Positions 7,980 through 14,903 are shown, counted from the first letter of the stretch. The stretch is DNA of 38,782 nucleotides from an uncultured Oscillospiraceae bacterium (GCA_944387145.1 CALXDU010000010.1:1-38782), one strand, 5' to 3'. The notes: a model not told the origin generated them from the letters alone. A program made the numbers and translations.

Positions 7980-7995
7980 CATGTTCTATGTAACC

Positions 7996-8496
7996 TTACA
8001 GACCAAACAGATAGCTGACGCCGCTAATCAGGCCGTACACCGCCAAGGTGGTAATCAGGCTGGATACCAAGGTTCCCAGCAGAATGGCCAGGGCGCTGTA
8101 ACGTTTGTTGATCCCCGCCAGGTTTGCCACAATGGCGCTGAGCCAGCAGCCCACCCCGGTAAAGGGCACGGACACCGCCAGGAAAATTCCCCAATGGCCA
8201 TACTTCTGCAGGCACTTGCGGACAAACGCCCGGGGCTTGGCCACAGAACCAGGAAGCATCCGGGAAGCGCTGCGGACATGGGCAGTAAGCTTCTTCGGTT
8301 TGGCCTTCAGCAGGAAAGGCACCGGCAGATAAGCTCCCACAGAAGAGGCCAAAAAGGCAAGATACCATTTCAGTTTCAGCGATGCCGCCAGCAGGATGGC
8401 TCCCTTATTTTCCACAAAGGGCAGCACCGAAGCCACAAATACTTCCACAATTCTGGAAGAGGCAATTCCGGAAAAAAGCGACGCAATGGGTGCCAC
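7996..8496 (-). CDS. Small multidrug export-type membrane protein (Sm_multidrug_ex family)
   Basis: A 166-residue integral membrane protein. The segment PFVENKGAILLAASL followed by AFLASSVGAYLPVPFLL, and later KYGHWGIFLAVSVPFTGVG and a last hydrophobic stretch, fit the 'putative small multi-drug export protein' family (PF06695 as I recall it); the transport role is not established for the family. The start is GTG at 8496 with GGAGG seven bases upstream. It has its own promoter and its own terminator, so it is a single-gene unit. Confidence 0.75.
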   Translation of the reverse strand: MAPIASLFSGIASSRIVEVFVASVLPFVENKGAILLAASLKLKWYLAFLASSVGAYLPVPFLLKAKPKKLTAHVRSASRMLPGSVAKPRAFVRKCLQKYGHWGIFLAVSVPFTGVGCWLSAIVANLAGINKRYSALAILLGTLVSSLITTLAVYGLISGVSYLFGL

Positions 8497-8532
8497 AGGG
8501 ATCCCTCCTTCTGTGTCGTTTTTATCAGAACC

Positions 8533-8561
8533 ATTTTACCTGCTGCGCGCGCCCTTGTAAA
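8533..8561 (-). promoter_or_regulatory. Promoter of the small export-type protein
   Basis: Minus strand TTTACA (8561-8556), 17-nt GC-rich spacer, TAAAAT (8538-8533), about 37 nt before the GTG start. Confidence 0.6.
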
Positions 8562-8645
8562 GGCAATTTCTGTGAACAATTTTATAAAATTGGGAAACGG
8601 GTCAGGAAATTTTTGCCATTTGCCGTCTTGATTCCGGAAAAATGG

Positions 8646-8674
8646 TTGTTTTCCAGGGAAACCTGTGATATAAT
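8646..8674 (+). promoter_or_regulatory. Promoter of the DivIVA-like gene
   Basis: TTGTTT (8646-8651), 17-nt spacer, extended TGA-TATAAT (-10 at 8669-8674). A GGAAAA/TTTTCC dyad overlaps the -35. The promoter diverges from that of the gene at 7996. Confidence 0.7.
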
Positions 8675-8710
8675 GCAAAAAATGTGTTGTTCTTTACAGG
8701 AGGAGCCGCC

Positions 8711-9250
8711 ATGGCACAGCTTCAGAATTTCCGCACTGCATTCAACGGATTCAACCGGGAGGACGTGGTGCATTATCTGGAATATCTCAATACCCGGCAC
8801 CAGAATCAGATCAATCAGCTCACCGCAGAGGCTGAGGAGCTTCGTTCCCGTCTTGCCAATCAACCGGAGGATCAGCAGGCGCTGATTGACGAGCTGAAGG
8901 CCCAGATTGAGGATCTGACCCAGCAGCTGGAACAGGCAAATCAGGCCCGGGAAGAAATTCCCGCCGATCCGCAACCGGCAGCGCCCTCTGGCAATGCCGA
9001 GCTGGACACCTACCGCCGGGCTGAGCACGTGGAGAAAACCGCCCGGGAGCAGGCGGAACTGATTTACCACCAGGCCAATGGGGTTCTGACGGAGGCCACC
9101 GGGAAGGTGGAGCGTGTCAGCGCCGACATTACCGCCGTGGCAGACCGGGTTGCAGGCCAGCTGACCCAGCTGCAGATGGCTGTCAGCAGCAGCAAGCAGG
9201 TTTTGCAGGATGCCGCCTCTTTGATGCGTGCCATCCGGCCCAACAAATGA
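8711..9250 (+). CDS. DivIVA-like coiled-coil protein
   Basis: The 179-residue protein begins with FRTAFNGFNREDVVHYLEYL, close to the DivIVA/GpsB opening (hydrophobic-aromatic pair then 'V..fl'), followed by a heptad-rich coiled coil (about residues 25-85), a proline-rich linker near 90-100 and a second helical region. DivIVA proteins recruit partners to curved membrane and division sites. The start at 8711 has CAGGAGGAG upstream; a frame to 8684 adds residues without support. Single gene with its own promoter and terminator. Partner unknown; homology is confined mainly to the N-terminus. Confidence 0.75.
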   Translation: MAQLQNFRTAFNGFNREDVVHYLEYLNTRHQNQINQLTAEAEELRSRLANQPEDQQALIDELKAQIEDLTQQLEQANQAREEIPADPQPAAPSGNAELDTYRRAEHVEKTAREQAELIYHQANGVLTEATGKVERVSADITAVADRVAGQLTQLQMAVSSSKQVLQDAASLMRAIRPNK

Positions 9251-9265
9251 GGAAACTACTGTTAT

Positions 9266-9300
9266 AAATCTTCCGCCGGAAAAGGCGGAAGATTTGTTTT
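9266..9300 (+). terminator. Terminator of the DivIVA-like gene
   Basis: Perfect 12-bp stem (9266-9277 with 9284-9295), GGAAAA loop, then GTTTT. It lies 15 nt after the stop codon. Confidence 0.85.
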
Positions 9301-9316
9301 GTGATGGGAGGAACCT

Positions 9317-10312
9317 ATGGTAATTACCAAACCGGAGTATTTTGACCAATTTCGCTGTCTGGCTGCCGTCTGTCCCGACAGCTGCTGCAAAGAGTGGTCC
9401 GTCCAGATAGACCCGGAAGCGGCACAATATTACCGCAGCCTGCCCGGTGCTTTGGGGGATCGTCTGCGGCAGGTGCTGCAGACCCAGGAGGGCGAGACGG
9501 TGATAACCATAGAAGATGGCCGCTGCCCCATGTGGCGTACCGACGGCCTGTGCCGGATTCAGGCGGAACTGGGAGAACAGGCCCTGTGCACCACCTGCCG
9601 GGAATTTCCCCGGCTGACCCATGACTATGGAGATTTCCGGGAACTGGGTCTGGAACTGAGCTGTCCGGAGGCAGCCCGGTACATTCTGGCATCCCCCGCC
9701 CCGGCGTTCCTCACGGAAAATTTTCCCGGAGCGCAGGAGGGAGATTACGACGAAGAAGCCATGTCCATTCTGAAAGCTTCCCGGGAAGTTGTGCGGCATC
9801 TTCTGGCGGATACCTGCCGCCCCATCGGGCATACCCTTGCCCTAATGCTGCTCTACGGCTGCCAGGTGCAGGGCTGGCTGGACGGCGGGGAGGAACCGGC
9901 GTTTGACCCGGATGCCGCCCTGGAAACCGCCGCAGAAATGGCAAAACCTGGAAACATGGAGGAAATTCTGGATTTTTTCCGCTCGTTAGAGCTTCTGACC
10001 CAGCGATGGGCGGAGCGCCTGGCTCATCCATGCCCCGGTCCCTGGGACAGCCGCACCCTGGCGCTGGCACGATATCTGGTGGACCGGTACTGGCTTCAGG
10101 CGGTGTCGGATTACGATGTCTACAGCCGGGTGAAATGGATTGCCGTGGCCTGTCTGGTGCTGCGGCAGCTGAGTGGGGATTTTCCCGCCACCGCCCAGCT
10201 GTTTTCCAAGGAGATTGAAAATGACGCAGACAACTTAGACGCCATCCTGGATGCCGCCTATACCCACCCGGCCTTTACCGATGACAAGCTGCTATTTCTG
10301 CTTCTGGCATAA
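9317..10312 (+). CDS. FliB-like cysteine-cluster protein (flagellin lysine-N-methylase family)
   Basis: The 331-residue protein shows the pattern of the FliB/YkgJ-like group: AVCPDSCCKEW, then GRCPMWRTDGLCRI, LCTTCREFPR and LELSCPEAARY in the first 130 residues, which suggests a metal or Fe-S centre. The remainder is helical and unremarkable. Database annotation of such proteins as flagellin lysine methylases rests on Salmonella FliB; there is no flagellar gene in this window, so the substrate is open. The ATG follows GGGAGG and lies just behind the terminator of the DivIVA-like gene, with no clear promoter of its own. Confidence 0.75.
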   Translation: MVITKPEYFDQFRCLAAVCPDSCCKEWSVQIDPEAAQYYRSLPGALGDRLRQVLQTQEGETVITIEDGRCPMWRTDGLCRIQAELGEQALCTTCREFPRLTHDYGDFRELGLELSCPEAARYILASPAPAFLTENFPGAQEGDYDEEAMSILKASREVVRHLLADTCRPIGHTLALMLLYGCQVQGWLDGGEEPAFDPDAALETAAEMAKPGNMEEILDFFRSLELLTQRWAERLAHPCPGPWDSRTLALARYLVDRYWLQAVSDYDVYSRVKWIAVACLVLRQLSGDFPATAQLFSKEIENDADNLDAILDAAYTHPAFTDDKLLFLLLA

Positions 10313-10345
10313 GGAAAGCCCCCGCAAAATGCGGGGGCTTTCCTT
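10311..10345. terminator. Strong terminator between convergent genes
   Basis: Perfect 16-bp stem (10311-10326 with 10330-10345) and an AAA loop, followed on the + strand by CCGTTTTT. It overlaps the stop codon of the FliB-like gene and ends 6 nt before the end of birA, so it can serve both. Confidence 0.85.
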
Positions 10346-10351
10346 CCGTTT

Positions 10352-11317
10352 TTATAAGGTGATGCTGACTTCTCCGCTGGAAAGGGTCTGGGTCTGTCCG
10401 TCGTCATAGCGCACCAGCAGGTGACAGGCATCGTCAATGCCCAATGCCTGGGCCCGCCGCTCCGTTCCTCCCAGGAAAACCGTGACCTGTTTCCCAAGAA
10501 CCAAGCTGCGCTGCCGGTATTCTTCCAGATACTCGGCTTTTCCCGTGTAACAATTCCAGAAATGTTCCAGAAATGCCGCCGCCAGGCGGTTTTTTCCGTC
10601 GTTCACCGGGGCATCAAAAATCGCTCCGGCAATGGATAGCAGTTCCTCGGGGAAACCCTCCCGGGGTGGATAGAGGTTGATTCCCACCCCCACAATGGCG
10701 GTTTCCAGGGTGCCGCTTTCCATGTCGTAGGCCCCTTCCGTCAGGATGCCGCAGACCTTTTTCCCATTCAGGAAAATATCGTTGACCCACTTGACCTGGG
10801 CCGCTGCGCCGCCTGCCGATTCAATCGCCCGGCACAGCGCCACCGCCGCCACCGCAGTCAGAGGAAGATTCTGCTGGGCAGAAACCGGTCGGGGCCGCAG
10901 CAGCAGGCTCAGGTAAATCCCCGTTCCTTCCGGAGAATAGAAGATTCTTCCATAGCGTCCCCGTCCTCCGGTCTGGGCATTGGAAATCACCACATACCCC
11001 TCCGGCGCCCCTTCCTGGGCCCGCTGCCGGGCCAGGGCGTTGGTGGAAACCGTGCTGGGAACCACTTCCACGGTAAAGCTTTCCCGAGAATGCAAGTACT
11101 TTTCCACCCCCGGAGCGGACAGAATGTCCGTTTCCTCCGAAAGGCAATAGCCCCGGTTGGTGACCGCATGGATAGGATATCCCTCCTGGCGCAGAAGCCC
11201 GATGGCTTTCCACACCGCCGCCCGGGACAGATTCAGTTTCTGGCCCAGTTCCTGTCCGGAAAAGTAGATTCCTTTGTTGGCTTCCAGCAGCGCCAGCAGT
11301 CGTTCCTTCGTGGTCAT
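10352..11317 (-). CDS. birA: Bifunctional biotin ligase and biotin operon repressor
   Basis: BirA activates biotin to biotinyl-AMP, transfers it to carboxylase lysines and, in the holo form, represses biotin genes. The 321-residue protein has an N-terminal winged helix (about 5-58, helix-turn-helix with LNLSRAAVWKAI), the biotin loop TGGRGRYGR (116-124), KWVNDIFLNGKKVCGIL (176-192) and the C-terminal SH3-like domain. Start at 11317 has AGGAGGAACC upstream and overlaps the DUF1284 stop by four bases. Retention of the DNA-binding domain together with a BirA-type operator before bioY predicts autoregulation of the whole operon. Confidence 0.95.
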   Translation of the reverse strand: MTTKERLLALLEANKGIYFSGQELGQKLNLSRAAVWKAIGLLRQEGYPIHAVTNRGYCLSEETDILSAPGVEKYLHSRESFTVEVVPSTVSTNALARQRAQEGAPEGYVVISNAQTGGRGRYGRIFYSPEGTGIYLSLLLRPRPVSAQQNLPLTAVAAVALCRAIESAGGAAAQVKWVNDIFLNGKKVCGILTEGAYDMESGTLETAIVGVGINLYPPREGFPEELLSIAGAIFDAPVNDGKNRLAAAFLEHFWNCYTGKAEYLEEYRQRSLVLGKQVTVFLGGTERRAQALGIDDACHLLVRYDDGQTQTLSSGEVSITL

Positions 11318-11706
11318 GGTTCCTCCTGTTTCCATCGGCACAGCCCGCTCCATTGGCAGTCGGGGCAGATTTCCTCCCGCCGCCCGGGCTGTAAAATCTC
11401 CTGGGTAACCTTTCGGTCAAAGTCCTGATAATGCAAAACCTGTCCCGGTTCCAGGCCGCAGAGCCGCAGCACCCCTTCGTCGTAGCGAAGGACTTGCTCC
11501 TGGGTTGTGCAGGTGCCGCTTTGGTTATTGGGGCAGCTGCCGCAGATTTCGTCCATTTCCGGCGCCAGGCGGATCATGGGATTGGATTGCAGCATACTCT
11601 GGATGGCTCCCATATTGGCAACAAAGCCGTCATTATATCCCTTTCCCTGGAAAAACCGCAGACACAGCCCATGATGAGGGCGCAGGGGAAAAACAGGATT
11701 TTCCAT
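11314..11706 (-). CDS. DUF1284 cysteine-rich protein in the biotin operon
   Basis: A 130-residue protein starting FPLRPHHGLCLRFFQGKGY, then DEICGSCPNNQSGTC and a C-terminal CPDCQWSGLC. The RPHHxxC start and cysteine pattern identify DUF1284, whose function is unknown; the cysteines suggest an Fe-S or metal site. The frame is open far upstream through bioY, so the start is set at the ATG at 11706, five bases after the bioY stop. It sits between bioY and birA with a 4-base overlap to birA, so it is translated with the biotin genes. Confidence 0.8.
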   Translation of the reverse strand: MENPVFPLRPHHGLCLRFFQGKGYNDGFVANMGAIQSMLQSNPMIRLAPEMDEICGSCPNNQSGTCTTQEQVLRYDEGVLRLCGLEPGQVLHYQDFDRKVTQEILQPGRREEICPDCQWSGLCRWKQEEP

Positions 11707-11711
11707 GGGAT

Positions 11712-12272
11712 TCACCCGATCCGGATGGCACGGCAGAGCCGTCCCCGCAAAGCAAGGGCCAGGGCCGCTTTCAGAAGATCGGGGATGATGTAAGGAATGA
11801 CGCACCAGCCCAGGGCCGTTCCCAGACCGATGGCTCCGGTGGTTCTGGCGTAGACATACATAAACCAGACCGTGCCGAAGGCATAGCAGGCCGCCGTTCC
11901 CAGCACCATGGATGCAAACAGCACGAAAGTTTTTTTCCCCAGCATCACTTCCATGGCCCACATCACCAGGGCCGTCAGCTGAAAGCCCACGATATAGCCG
12001 CCGGTGGTTCCGGCCAGGCAGCCGATTCCCCCGGAAAATCCGGCAAACACCGGCACACCCACCAGGCCCAGCAGCAGATACACCAGCACAGCCAGGGAGC
12101 CCCGCTTGCCTCCCAGCACGGCTACGGCCAGGAAAATGCCAAAGGTCTGCATGGTAAAAGGTACTGCACTGGGGATGGAAATCCAGGAACAAATGGAAAT
12201 CAGCACCGCAAACATGGCAATATAGACCATATCCCGGGTTTTGGTTGTGGATTGTGTGGTTACAGCTGTCAT
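11712..12272 (-). CDS. bioY: Biotin transporter BioY (ECF S component)
   Basis: The 186-residue membrane protein binds biotin as the substrate component of an energy-coupling-factor importer. It shows six hydrophobic segments and the BioY patterns PFTMQTFGIFLAVAVLGGKRG, GLVGVPVFAGFSGGIGCLAGTTGGY and a C-terminal ALRGRL. The energising EcfA/EcfT subunits are not in the window. The ATG has AGGAGGAAACC upstream. First gene of bioY-DUF1284-birA, under a promoter overlapped by a BirA operator. No biotin synthesis genes are visible, consistent with biotin uptake. Confidence 0.92.
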   Translation of the reverse strand: MTAVTTQSTTKTRDMVYIAMFAVLISICSWISIPSAVPFTMQTFGIFLAVAVLGGKRGSLAVLVYLLLGLVGVPVFAGFSGGIGCLAGTTGGYIVGFQLTALVMWAMEVMLGKKTFVLFASMVLGTAACYAFGTVWFMYVYARTTGAIGLGTALGWCVIPYIIPDLLKAALALALRGRLCRAIRIG

Positions 12273-12310
12273 AACGGTTTCCTCCTGACAAATTGGTTGA
12301 TTCTGTCAGA

Positions 12311-12365
12311 AGTATACCACTGTCGCCTCCGCATTGTCAACCATTTTTATTTTTAGGTTGACAAT
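12311..12365 (-). promoter_or_regulatory. bioY promoter with overlapping BirA operator
   Basis: The promoter on the minus strand is TTGACA (12340-12335), 18-nt spacer, TATACT (12316-12311). A perfect inverted repeat, ATTGTCAACC at 12333-12342 and GGTTGACAAT at 12356-12365 separated by 13 nt, covers the -35. It matches the known BirA site architecture (GTTAAC-like half-sites about 15 nt apart). The operator lies in the last codons and stop of the GNAT gene. Confidence 0.85.
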
Positions 12366-12819
12366 TATCTTTTCTTACCTTCTCCATAACAAAGTTGGTA
12401 AGCCCCACGCCGAAGCGGAAAACGGTTTGCTCCCGGCGCACCTGATAGCCCCGCTTTTCAAAGAAGGGTTTTGCGGTGATGGATGCATGGGTGGTAATGT
12501 TTCCGGGAACGGCAGCTTCCAAAGCGTCACACAGCGCCGTGGCAATGCCCTGGCTCTGGTAATCCTTATGCACATAGAGCCGATCCAGGTACCCTTCCCG
12601 GCTGATATCCCCAAAGCCAACGATGTCCCCATCCTTCACCGCAATCAGGGTCAGGTGTTCCAGAAACGACCGGTTCCACCCTTCCAAATCTACCTTTCCC
12701 GTAGCCCAGGCATCCAGCTGGGGCTGGGTGTAATCTCTGGCATTGACGGTGTGGACAGTATCATAAAACAGCCGGGCCAGTTCCGGGCAGTCGGCGGGGG
12801 TATAGGTTCGGATTTCCAT
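12337..12819 (-). CDS. GNAT family N-acetyltransferase
   Basis: The 160-residue protein has a GNAT fold: MEIRTYTPAD start, VGFGDISREGYLDRLYV, then the acetyl-CoA loop QSQGIATAL (motif A, Q/R-x-x-G-x-G/A) near residues 100-108 and FFEKRGYQVRREQ toward the end. Substrate unknown. The start has GGAGGT upstream. Its last codons overlap the BirA operator and the -35 of the bioY promoter, and no terminator separates it from bioY, so read-through into the biotin operon is possible. Confidence 0.88.
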   Translation of the reverse strand: MEIRTYTPADCPELARLFYDTVHTVNARDYTQPQLDAWATGKVDLEGWNRSFLEHLTLIAVKDGDIVGFGDISREGYLDRLYVHKDYQSQGIATALCDALEAAVPGNITTHASITAKPFFEKRGYQVRREQTVFRFGVGLTNFVMEKVRKDNCQPKNKNG

Positions 12820-12868
12820 AGGTTACCTCCAGAATTTTCAACACAACCTCATAAGAATCGAATCTTCT

Positions 12869-13406
12869 TGACAGAGGATGCCGGATTCGACGGCAGCTTG
12901 CTATGCAAGCTGCACAGCGTGTCAAAAAAGCCTCGCAGAGTTTGCTGCGGCAGCAGCAAATAAAGTTAAAATCGTTTTCTGCCGGGGCATGTACCTGGCA
13001 GAAAACACTTATCAGGCTGCAAGTGTGGAATTTGTCCCCCGTCGGGGGACAAATTATGCGCGCAGCAGACTGCTTTCCGTTGTCGGAAAAGCCCGCAGGG
13101 GTTTTTCGACAGTCTTAGCAACCCTCCCCCGGAGGGGTGCAGTTAAGTGGGTTCGAATCCCTCTTATGCTTCATACAAAAGAAAAGCCTAATCACGAATG
13201 TGGTTGGGCCTTCTGGCAGAGGATGAGGGATTCGATAGCAGCTTGCTGTGCAAGCTGTAAGGTGTGCGCTTCCGAGTGGAAGCGCAGCAACCCTCCCCCG
13301 GAGGGTTGCATTTAAGCGGGTTCGAATCCCTCCTATGCTTCATACAAAAGAAAAGCCTAATCACGAATGTGATTAGGCTTTTCTTGGCAGAGGATGAGGG
13401 ATTCGA
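12869..13406. repeat. Stem-loop array with partial tRNA-Gln copies
   Basis: Downstream of tRNA-Gln the 3' end of that gene (fwd AGAGGATGAGGGATTCGA) recurs at 13218-13235 and, decayed, at 12873-12890. Each copy is followed by a CAGCTTGC/GCAAGCTG hairpin (12893-12911; 13239-13257). A block of about 118-120 nt including the tRNA terminator is directly repeated (13118-13235 and 13287-13406). Other hairpins: TTTGCTGC/GCAGCAAA (12941-12960), GTTTTCTGCC/GGCAGAAAAC (12974-13006), a 12-bp stem at 13029-13055, GCGCTTCC/GGAAGCGC (13266-13285) and GCAACCCTCC/GGAGGGTTGC (13287-13309). No credible gene lies here. Confidence 0.75.
13351..13382 (-). terminator. Terminator of the tRNA-Val/tRNA-Gln unit
   Basis: Perfect 14-bp stem (13351-13364 with 13369-13382), GAAT loop; on the minus strand followed by CTTTTG after its own TTTT. 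It starts 3 nt after the tRNA-Gln CCA end. A decayed copy lies at 13182-13213. Confidence 0.85.
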
Positions 13407-13458
13407 ACCCCCGCGAACGGAGTCAGAGTCCGGTGTGCTACCGTTACACTAATCCTCT
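13385..13458 (-). tRNA. tRNA-Gln (anticodon CUG)
   Basis: Minus-strand cloverleaf: perfect 7-bp acceptor stem AGAGGAT/ATCCTCT, D arm with GGTAG, anticodon loop CTCTGAC (anticodon CTG, reading CAG), T arm with GGTTCGAATCC, discriminator G and encoded CCA (13387-13385). It abuts tRNA-Val without any spacer base. Confidence 0.93.
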
Positions 13459-13535
13459 TGGTGGAGACAACAGGACTCGAACCTGTGACCTCATGCGTGT
13501 GAAGCATGCGCTCTAACCAGCTGAGCTATGCCTCC
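13459..13535 (-). tRNA. tRNA-Val (anticodon CAC)
   Basis: Minus-strand cloverleaf: acceptor GGAGGCA/TGTCTCC, D arm GCTCAGCTGGTTAGAGC, anticodon stem CATGC/GCATG with loop TTCACAC (anticodon CAC, reading GUG), T arm ACAGGTTCGAGTCCTGT, discriminator A and encoded CCA (13461-13459). It is the first gene of the two-tRNA transcript. Confidence 0.95.
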
Positions 13536-13552
13536 ATGTCGGAGCAAGTGTT

Positions 13553-13580
13553 ATTATACCACATTTTACCGGAAAGTCAA
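13553..13580 (-). promoter_or_regulatory. Promoter of the tRNA pair
   Basis: Minus strand TTGACT (13580-13575), 16-nt spacer, TATAAT (13558-13553), 18 nt before tRNA-Val. A 14-bp palindrome AATTTCCGGAAATT (13585-13598) lies between this promoter and that of sfsA. Confidence 0.85.
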
Positions 13581-13604
13581 CACCAATTTCCGGAAATTTT
13601 TCAG

Positions 13605-13632
13605 TTGCTTTCCGGGAAATTTCTGGTATCCT
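13605..13632 (+). promoter_or_regulatory. Promoter of sfsA
   Basis: TTGCTT (13605-13610), 16-nt spacer, TATCCT (13627-13632), about 21 nt before the start codon. It diverges from the tRNA promoter. Confidence 0.5.
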
Positions 13633-13653
13633 AATGCAGAGGAGGGAAGCGCC

Positions 13654-14331
13654 ATGGAATATGCCAATATGTACCCGGGAGTTTTTCTGTCCCGGCCCAA
13701 CCGCTTCATCGCCCATGTGGAGATTCAGGGGCAGACCGAGGTGGTGCATGTCAAAAACACCGGCCGCTGCCGGGAGCTGCTGATTCCCGGCGTCCGGGTA
13801 TACTGCCAGCGCTCCCAGAATCCCGCCCGGAAAACCAAATACGATCTCATCGCCGCGGAAAAAGGCAGCCGTCTGATTAACATGGACTCCCAGGCCCCCA
13901 ACCTGGCCGTGGGACAATGGCTGAAATGCGGCGGTCTGGGCCCTGTGGAGCAGCTCCGGGCAGAAACCATTCATGGCGAGTCCCGGTTTGACTTTTCCTT
14001 TGTCAAAGACGGCAGACAATGCTTTCTGGAAGTCAAAGGCGTAACTTTGGAAAATGACGGAATCTGCGCCTTTCCCGACGCTCCCACCCAGCGGGGAGCC
14101 AAGCACCTGCGAGGACTGGCTCAGGCTGCCAAAGAGAGTTACGGCGCTTACGTGCTCTTTGTCATTCAGATGCAGGATGTATTCTGTCTGCGGCCCAATG
14201 ATGCTACCGACCCGGATTTTGGTACAGCATTGCGGGAAGCCGCCGCTGCCGGGGTGGAAATTTTGGCCATGGACTGCTCGGTGACGGAAAGCACCATGGT
14301 TCTGCGCCAGAGCGTCCCGGTGGAGCTTTAA
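13654..14331 (+). CDS. sfsA: SfsA family DNA/RNA nuclease
   Basis: The 225-residue protein matches SfsA: FLSRPNRFIAHVEI, then VHVKNTGRCRELLIPG, DLIAAEKGSRLINMDSQAPN, ESRFDFSF and the nuclease-like block CFLEVKGVTLE with FPDAPTQRGAKHL. SfsA was named for sugar fermentation stimulation in E. coli and is now described as a nuclease. All the core residues (D in FDF, E and K in LEVKG) are present. The start at 13654 has GGAGGGAAGCGCC upstream; a longer frame from 13528 runs through the tRNA and promoter and is not real. Confidence 0.92.
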   Translation: MEYANMYPGVFLSRPNRFIAHVEIQGQTEVVHVKNTGRCRELLIPGVRVYCQRSQNPARKTKYDLIAAEKGSRLINMDSQAPNLAVGQWLKCGGLGPVEQLRAETIHGESRFDFSFVKDGRQCFLEVKGVTLENDGICAFPDAPTQRGAKHLRGLAQAAKESYGAYVLFVIQMQDVFCLRPNDATDPDFGTALREAAAAGVEILAMDCSVTESTMVLRQSVPVEL

Positions 14332-14340
14332 AACGCCCCG

Positions 14341-14369
14341 TTGCGTTATCGGTCAAACTATGCTAGAAT
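14341..14369 (+). promoter_or_regulatory. Promoter of the C_GCAxxG_C_C gene
   Basis: TTGCGT (14341-14346), 17-nt spacer, extended TGC-TAGAAT (-10 at 14364-14369), about 25 nt before the start. Confidence 0.6.
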
Positions 14370-14394
14370 CAAAAGAAAATTTCAGGAGGATTCT

Positions 14395-14859
14395 ATGGAT
14401 CACAGCTATCAAGCAGCAGAACTATTTTTGAATGGCAGCAACTGCGCCCAGGCCATTGCGGTGGCTTTTTGCGACGTAACCGGCATGGAGCCGGAACTGG
14501 CTGCCCGGATGTCCAGCTCTTTCGGCGGCGGCATGGGCCGGCTGCGGGAGGTTTGCGGCGCCGTCAGCGGAATGCTGATGGTGGCAGGACTTCTGTATGG
14601 CTACGACGACCCCGGCGAGAAGGACGCTAACAAGAAGGCCCACTATCAGCTGGTGCAGAATCTGGCAGGGCAGTTCCGGGAGGAAATCGGCCACATCGTC
14701 TGCCGGGAGATTTTGAAAAATCCCCCCTCGGACCCCAACCCCACCCCTCGGACTGCGGAATTCTACAAAACCCGTCCCTGCGCCCGGATGGTAATGACCG
14801 CCGCCCGGATTCTGGACCGGTACATCGAAGAGCACCCTGTGGAAAAGCCCAACCTGTAA
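14395..14859 (+). CDS. C_GCAxxG_C_C family redox-type protein
   Basis: A 154-residue protein with the diagnostic cysteine spacing: SNCAQAI, FGGGMGRLREVCGAVSGMLM and C-terminal CREIL and RPCARMV. The family (C_GCAxxG_C_C, PF09719-type) is widespread in anaerobes and proposed to be redox-related, without an established role. The start at 14395 has AGGAGG upstream; an extension to 14341 would cover the promoter. Single gene between sfsA and a bidirectional terminator. Confidence 0.88.
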   Translation: MDHSYQAAELFLNGSNCAQAIAVAFCDVTGMEPELAARMSSSFGGGMGRLREVCGAVSGMLMVAGLLYGYDDPGEKDANKKAHYQLVQNLAGQFREEIGHIVCREILKNPPSDPNPTPRTAEFYKTRPCARMVMTAARILDRYIEEHPVEKPNL

Positions 14860-14868
14860 AAACAGTTC

Positions 14869-14903
14869 AAAACCGCCTGAAACGTTTTGTTTCAGGCGGT
14901 TTT
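14869..14903. terminator. Bidirectional terminator
   Basis: Perfect 15-bp stem (14869-14883 with 14889-14903) with a GTTTT loop, A-rich on one side and T-rich on the other, so it works for the C_GCAxxG_C_C gene (+) and the GDPD gene (-), which ends at 14908. Confidence 0.85.

Noticed and set aside
11707..12291. A long minus-strand frame covering bioY and the DUF1284 gene as one protein
   Set aside because: Its N-terminal half is an out-of-frame translation of bioY; only the part from 11706 onward matches DUF1284.
13320..13345. A plus-strand tRNA suggested by GGGTTCGAATCCC followed by an acceptor-like sequence
   Set aside because: No matching 5' acceptor, D arm or anticodon arm can be drawn upstream; it is part of the repeated block.
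12869..13406. CRISPR array suggested by repeated short palindromes
   Set aside because: Repeat lengths and spacing are irregular, only two to three copies exist, the repeats are tRNA and terminator derived, and no cas gene is present.
12878..13452. Plus-strand frames in the tRNA-associated hairpin array
   Set aside because: They run through hairpins, a terminator and the antisense of tRNA-Gln; residue content is not protein-like.
13585..13621. Palindromes AATTTCCGGAAATT and TTTCCGGGAAAT near the tRNA/sfsA promoters, plus TTCCGGAAAT twice upstream of the ParB/Noc gene, as possible Noc-binding sites
   Set aside because: They resemble the Bacillus Noc site, but TTCCGGAA-type sequences occur many times across this window, including in coding DNA rich in CCG and GAA codons, so they carry little information.
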